Origin: Gammaproteobacteria bacterium
GTDB taxonomy: Bacteria; Pseudomonadota; Gammaproteobacteria; SZUA-152
Length of the DNA stretch: 47,448 bases
Direction: 5' to 3'
Assembly (NCBI GenBank): GCA_021648485.1
Contig: JAKISS010000021.1
Coordinates: 1-47,448 of the forward strand
Shown here: positions 43,655-47,448 of the stretch, piece by piece
Layout: each line of letters begins with the position of its first letter
Position numbering within the stretch: the stretch's first letter is position 1
Translations under genes and position numbers: made by a program
The notes under the pieces: model-generated
What the model was told of the DNA's origin: nothing
What the model saw: the letters and a program-made list of their open reading frames with translations, nothing else
Database searches by the model: none

Positions 43655-45003
43655 TGAAGAATACGATAAAGCTGCTGGCTGGCCGCGTGATGTCACTGTC
43701 CGCAACGATACACAGTGACGAAATAGGCCCAACACTTAAACTGGCGCTGCGGATTTTTCTTATTCTGTTTGCTTATTACCTGCTCAAGCCTGCTCGTGAA
43801 GCTTTTATTCTCACTGATGGTAGTGCGGAGCTGCGTAGTTATTCTGTGGCTTTACAGGCATTGGTGCTTTTTATTGTTATTCCGTTATACAGCACGCTCT
43901 ATAAACGTGTGGCCGGTGAAAAGCTCTATAACAGAATCACACTTTTTTTTGTTGTGACATTACTGGGTTTCTGGCTGCTTGGTGTTAATGGTATGGCAAT
44001 CAGTGTGCCGTTTTTTATCTGGCTGGGCATTTTCAGTGTCACACAGGTTGCCCAGTTTTGGGCGCTGGTGACGGATTTGCATCATCCCAAATCAGGCAAG
44101 CGTCTGTTTGCAATTATCGGTTTTGGGGGCTCTTTAGGGGCAGTGCTAGGGTCCAGTTTTGCTTCAGAGCTGTTTGTCTATTTTGGACCCTACAATCTGT
44201 TATTACTGGCGGCCGTCATTCTGTTGCTCAGCAGTATTGCTGTGCGGGTTAAAGCGACGAATTCCAGCGCCGCCACCCAGGCCGCAAAGGCGGTTGACTG
44301 GCATGCCATGCTGGGTGGTCTGCATCTGGTGATAAAGTTACCTTATCTGCGGATTCTGGCCATATTCGTTGTATTACTGAATTGTGTTAATTCAATCGGC
44401 GAGTATATTCTGGCAAGCATGGTTGTTGATCATTTTGCTGCGATCACCACCAGTAGTGAACGCGGCATTTTAATTGGCGAATTTTATTCGGACTTTTTCT
44501 TCTGGGTAAACCTGGCCAGTTTGTTATTGCAGTTTTTTATTGTCTCAAGAATTTACCGCTTGATTGGTGTGTCCGGAGCAATATTGTTACTGCCATTGAT
44601 CACCACGATTGGTTATACATTAATTGCGTTTTTCCCCATTTTTGCAGTAGTGCGTATGATCAAAATTATTGAAAACAGCACAGATTACTCGATAACGGCC
44701 ACTAGCCGCCATGCGCTTTTCCTGCCCGTGTGTACGGACTCAAAATACCTGGGGAAAACCACAATTGATACCTTCTTCTGGCGGCTGGGTGATTTGATTC
44801 AGGCAGGAATCGTTTTTGCGGGTACCACTTTGTTCAAATTAGAGCTTGGTGCCTTTGCTATGCTCAATGTTTTGCTTTCACTATTGTGGTTATGGGTCGG
44901 TATACGAATAGGGCGGTACTATAAACATTACACAAGGCAGTCGGCACTCACCGGTACAATTGACATGAGCAAGCCCGTACTCTCTAAAAAACAGAGCCCT
45001 TGA
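43654..45003 (+). CDS. Nucleotide-transporter-family (NTP/NDP exchange, TLC-like) membrane protein
   Basis: A 449-residue inner-membrane protein with about eleven or twelve helices. KLALRIFLILFAYYLLKPAR, SYSVALQALVLFIVIPLYS and FWALVTDLHHPKSGKRLFAI followed by GFGGSLGAVLGS are typical of the Npt/TLC-like branch of the MFS fold. Members in intracellular bacteria swap ATP for ADP across the membrane. The function of members in free-living bacteria is not settled. The ATG overlaps the CotH stop by one base, so the two are translationally coupled. It is the last gene of the compact operon. Confidence 0.82.
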   Translation: MKNTIKLLAGRVMSLSATIHSDEIGPTLKLALRIFLILFAYYLLKPAREAFILTDGSAELRSYSVALQALVLFIVIPLYSTLYKRVAGEKLYNRITLFFVVTLLGFWLLGVNGMAISVPFFIWLGIFSVTQVAQFWALVTDLHHPKSGKRLFAIIGFGGSLGAVLGSSFASELFVYFGPYNLLLLAAVILLLSSIAVRVKATNSSAATQAAKAVDWHAMLGGLHLVIKLPYLRILAIFVVLLNCVNSIGEYILASMVVDHFAAITTSSERGILIGEFYSDFFFWVNLASLLLQFFIVSRIYRLIGVSGAILLLPLITTIGYTLIAFFPIFAVVRMIKIIENSTDYSITATSRHALFLPVCTDSKYLGKTTIDTFFWRLGDLIQAGIVFAGTTLFKLELGAFAMLNVLLSLLWLWVGIRIGRYYKHYTRQSALTGTIDMSKPVLSKKQSP

Positions 45004-45191
45004 TAGCCAGCTTACTATTACGTCACACGGCGGAATTCTGCATTATCAGGTGCGGTGTTGAATTTTGATGATATAATGAACAAGTTCGTACCTTGCAATG
45101 CGAATTAGGTGACGAATCACGCTGTTAGGGTAGCGCTTAATTCACATTTCAGATTAATTTAACCAACTTATAAATTTGCTGATTGATATCC

Positions 45192-45677
45192 ATGGAAAAA
45201 GTTAACGTTTTATTCGTTTGCATGGGCAATATATGTCGCTCACCGACGGCTGAGGGGGTTTTTACCCGGCATGTAGAGGAAGCTAATCTTACCGATGTTA
45301 TCGGCATCGATTCAGCAGGTACGCATGCCTATCATATCGGGGAGGTTCCTGATCCCCGCTCGCAAAAAACGGCACTGAAGCGCGGTTATGATTTATCTTC
45401 ACAAAAGGCACGACGCGCGATTGCCGAGGACTTTACCATCTTTGATTATATTCTGGCCATGGACAGAGACAACCAGCAGGGTTTGCAGGCCATTTGTCCA
45501 GTGGGTGCAGAATACAAATTACATTTATTTTTAAGCTATGCGCCCAACCTTGAGCATGATGAAGTACCAGACCCGTACTACGGTGGCCCGATGGGATTTG
45601 AACGAGTACTGGATATGATTGAAGAGGCTTCAGCAGGTTTGCTTCAGGATATACAACTACGCTATTTGCAGAATTGA
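45192..45677 (+). CDS. Low-molecular-weight protein tyrosine phosphatase
   Basis: A 161-residue cytoplasmic phosphatase. ATG 45192 gives MEKVNVLFVCMGNICRSP with the CX5R loop at Cys 10 to Arg 16. The general-acid loop is VPDPYYGG near 120. ILAMDRDN is also typical. Family members such as Wzb and Ptp control exopolysaccharide assembly by dephosphorylating tyrosine kinases; no cognate kinase is visible here. It lies 188 bases after the transporter gene with its own likely promoter, and it ends shortly before a strong terminator. Confidence 0.93.
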   Translation: MEKVNVLFVCMGNICRSPTAEGVFTRHVEEANLTDVIGIDSAGTHAYHIGEVPDPRSQKTALKRGYDLSSQKARRAIAEDFTIFDYILAMDRDNQQGLQAICPVGAEYKLHLFLSYAPNLEHDEVPDPYYGGPMGFERVLDMIEEASAGLLQDIQLRYLQN

Positions 45678-45706
45678 TACCAGACGCACCGGGTCTGGCT
45701 GGCACT

Positions 45707-45743
45707 AAAAAGCCCCAACTGCATAATGTGGTTGGGGCTTTTT
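45707..45743 (+). terminator. Rho-independent terminator
   Basis: AAAAAGCCCCAAC (45707-45719) pairs perfectly with GTTGGGGCTTTTT (45731-45743) around an 11-base loop, and the stem's T run follows the GC core. It works in both directions in principle, and ends the phosphatase transcript 30 bases after its stop. Confidence 0.92.
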
Positions 45744-45800
45744 ACGTTAGACAAGGGTGCCAGCGCAACAGGAGGTTATGTTGCCGTGGCATTAATTATA

Positions 45801-45829
45801 AACGCAGAGATCTCTGCGACCTCTGCGTT
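45801..45829. repeat. CGCAGAG palindromic repeat
   Basis: AACGCAGAG (45801-45809) and CTCTGCGTT (45821-45829) are inverted. A second palindrome, CGCAGAGATCTCTGCG, lies inside at 45803-45818. It may end rne transcription on the minus strand, although its T tail is mixed. A related direct pair (AACGCAAAGGCG and AACGCAAAG) lies at about 23830-23855. Confidence 0.55.
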
Positions 45830-45862
45830 AAATACCCGGTAATTTTTGAAAGTAACGTATTT

Positions 45863-47448
45863 TTAGTCGTTGTTTTCGGGTTTGCTGACGGGTTTTTCCA
45901 CAGGTTTTGTCGCAGGTTTTGCGACGCGCGATGCAGCAGCAGGTGTGTCCACAACAGGTGGTCGTGATGTGCCCGGCGGTTTTGTTTCAACGGGTACAGG
46001 CTTTACTGGCGCGCTGCTGACCGGTTTTTCACGCTCTGCCGGTTTTGATGCAGGGGCGGGCGTAGCAGGTGGTTGCTTTGCCGGACTTGTCGAGCCCATG
46101 CTGTTTGCTGTTTTTGCCAATGCGGGTTTTGTTTCAACCTGTACCAGCGCTGCTGATTTTGGTTCTGTTTTGGTCGGTGTTGGAGCTGGAGTAGCAGACG
46201 GTGTCTTTTTCGCAGGGCTATCGGGTTTTGCTTCCGGTGGCTTCTGCCTTGCTTTCTGCGTAGTCGTTGCAGGTTGTGTTGCGGCCTGCGGTGCTGCTGG
46301 TTTTTTCACCGGTTTACTGGTTGCAGGTTTCGGCTTGTCTGTACGTTCAGCAGGTGGTTGAGTCGCTGCTTCGCCTGATGCAGTTGCGGGTACAGTATCC
46401 GTTTTTACCAATGCTGTTGATTGTTTGGTTTCGGTAGTATTTCCATTGCTTTTGTTTTCAGCCGCACTGTTTTCATGCGTGCCGTCGTCGTTGCCATTGG
46501 CTTCCACATTCTGGGTGCGATTACCGCTATCGCGCCGACGGCGTCGTCCACCACGACGCCCACGACGTGATCCCGTTTTTTGCTGGCCATCATTTTGTGC
46601 GTTTTGCTCGGAGTCCACCTGCTCATTGTTCGCGGTTTCGCCAGTGCCGGCATCCTGGTTTTTGGTTTGGTTTCGATTTTGCGTACGAGGAGCGGTTTGT
46701 TTATCGTCGGTTTTTGATTTTTCGTTTCTATCTGTGGATATTTTTGCTTGTTGTACACTACGGTTCTGGGTACTCTTTTTTTGCTCGTCCCGATCTTGTG
46801 TGCCGTCCTGGTTGTCACGGTTCTGATTGCGTCGGGCAGGGCGGCGGTTTGAATTGCTGCGATTGCCAGAGGTGTTGCGGTTACGCCCACGGTTCTGCGC
46901 CGAATTTGTACTTTCGGTTTTTTCAACCGGTTTTGCAGGCGCGGTTTCGGGGTTTTCAGCGCCACCCACCAGACTGCTCCAAATGCGTTTGATGAAACCA
47001 CTTTGTTGCGCGCTTTCGTTTGCCGCTGCGGTTTGTGGTACGGGGGCTGTGGGCACCACACCTTTTACTGCTGGGGTTTCGGATGTCAGCTTGGGTTTGT
47101 CATCCAGTGATTCCGATGCGTCTTCGCGTTCCACTGCCAGGGAATAACTGACTTGTGAGTCTGCATCGTGTGCGAGGTCGCTGGCGCGTTCACGCTGCAC
47201 TTCATAATGAGGTGTGTCAAAAGTGGGATTGGGAATCAGCACCACTTTGATACCTTGACGTTGCTCAATATCCGAAATGGCCTGACGTTTTTCGTTGAGC
47301 AGGAAGGTGGCTACGTTGACCGGTACCTGTACGATGATGCGTGCTGTCTGTTCCTTCATGGCATCTTCTTCGATGATGCGCAGGATGGACAGGGCTAACG
47401 ACTCGGTGCCACGAATGGTGCCGTGACCTTCGCAGCGCGGGCAGATAA
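45863..47448 (-). CDS. rne: Ribonuclease E, C-terminal part (5' end outside window)
   Basis: The frame enters from the right edge with CPRCEGHG (the zinc-link CPxC) then SLALSILRIIEEDAM, followed by PVNVATFLLNEKRQAISDIE and PNPTFDTPHYEVQR. These are the small domain of the RNase E catalytic half. After a short linker, SGFIKRIWSSLVGG is a good match for an amphipathic membrane-targeting helix. Next comes a long low-complexity tail: an Arg/Asn-rich stretch, GSRRGRRGGRRRRR (RNA binding) and a 200-residue Ala/Pro/Lys-rich end. The tail is the degradosome scaffold and evolves fast. RNase E starts most mRNA decay and processes rRNA and tRNA. The stop is at 45863-45865. Confidence 0.96.
   Translation of the reverse strand, partial: ICPRCEGHGTIRGTESLALSILRIIEEDAMKEQTARIIVQVPVNVATFLLNEKRQAISDIEQRQGIKVVLIPNPTFDTPHYEVQRERASDLAHDADSQVSYSLAVEREDASESLDDKPKLTSETPAVKGVVPTAPVPQTAAANESAQQSGFIKRIWSSLVGGAENPETAPAKPVEKTESTNSAQNRGRNRNTSGNRSNSNRRPARRNQNRDNQDGTQDRDEQKKSTQNRSVQQAKISTDRNEKSKTDDKQTAPRTQNRNQTKNQDAGTGETANNEQVDSEQNAQNDGQQKTGSRRGRRGGRRRRRDSGNRTQNVEANGNDDGTHENSAAENKSNGNTTETKQSTALVKTDTVPATASGEAATQPPAERTDKPKPATSKPVKKPAAPQAATQPATTTQKARQKPPEAKPDSPAKKTPSATPAPTPTKTEPKSAALVQVETKPALAKTANSMGSTSPAKQPPATPAPASKPAEREKPVSSAPVKPVPVETKPPGTSRPPVVDTPAAASRVAKPATKPVEKPVSKPENND

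Noticed and set aside
45870-46361. Plus-strand glycine/alanine-rich frame
   Set aside because: Antisense shadow of the low-complexity tail of RNase E.

Overview
The window looks like a chromosome segment of a free-living gammaproteobacterium of moderate GC content. RoxA, PurB, TilS, QueA, Acs and RNase E are all of gammaproteobacterial type. The many outer-membrane barrels, lipoproteins and secreted proteins indicate a Gram-negative cell. I cannot name the genus from sequence alone. No complete IS transposase, prophage or CRISPR array is visible, but there are short dispersed palindromic repeats and two small elements with terminal inverted repeats.

Layout: 1-2470 holds roxA (cut by the window edge) and purB, both on the minus strand. 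2662-7301 holds three plus-strand envelope genes: a TraF-type barrel, a frameshifted barrel gene and a PKD-domain multicopper oxidase lipoprotein. 7452-9755 holds a minus-strand class 3 lipase coupled to a DUF6795-like partner, with a decayed second partner copy behind it. 9923-12814 is a compact minus-strand operon (outer-membrane protein, HMA metal-binding protein, membrane-anchored NHL protein, thioredoxin-like protein, MerR regulator) headed by a textbook MerR-type promoter with a 19-bp spacer. 13809-19422 encodes a large adhesin-like lipoprotein and an autotransporter. 19602-20202 is a Phd/ParE toxin-antitoxin pair. It is followed by tilS, a di-haem-cytochrome/FGE-domain fusion, an FGE-domain lipoprotein, a MITE-like element and acs (minus strand).

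27395-29652 is an orphan glycosyltransferase cassette flanked by long non-coding stretches. 30160-31445 is a trypsin-like protease translationally coupled to a small exported protein resembling the protease's own N-terminal domain. Then come tRNA-Leu(CAA), queA and an RpfE-like gene.

34467-45003 is the most notable region: seven tightly overlapping genes that look like an undescribed exopolysaccharide synthesis and export operon. It has a BcsB-like periplasmic subunit, a processive GT2 synthase carrying an N-terminal MshEN (c-di-GMP-binding type) domain instead of PilZ, a polytopic membrane protein, a GH113-like hydrolase, an outer-membrane barrel, an exported CotH-family kinase and a nucleotide-transporter-family protein. 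The last two overlap by one base, which suggests the working hypothesis that the transporter supplies nucleotide to an extracytoplasmic kinase. A low-molecular-weight tyrosine phosphatase follows, and then the 3' part of rne on the minus strand. All functions are inferred by reading motifs; no search was run.
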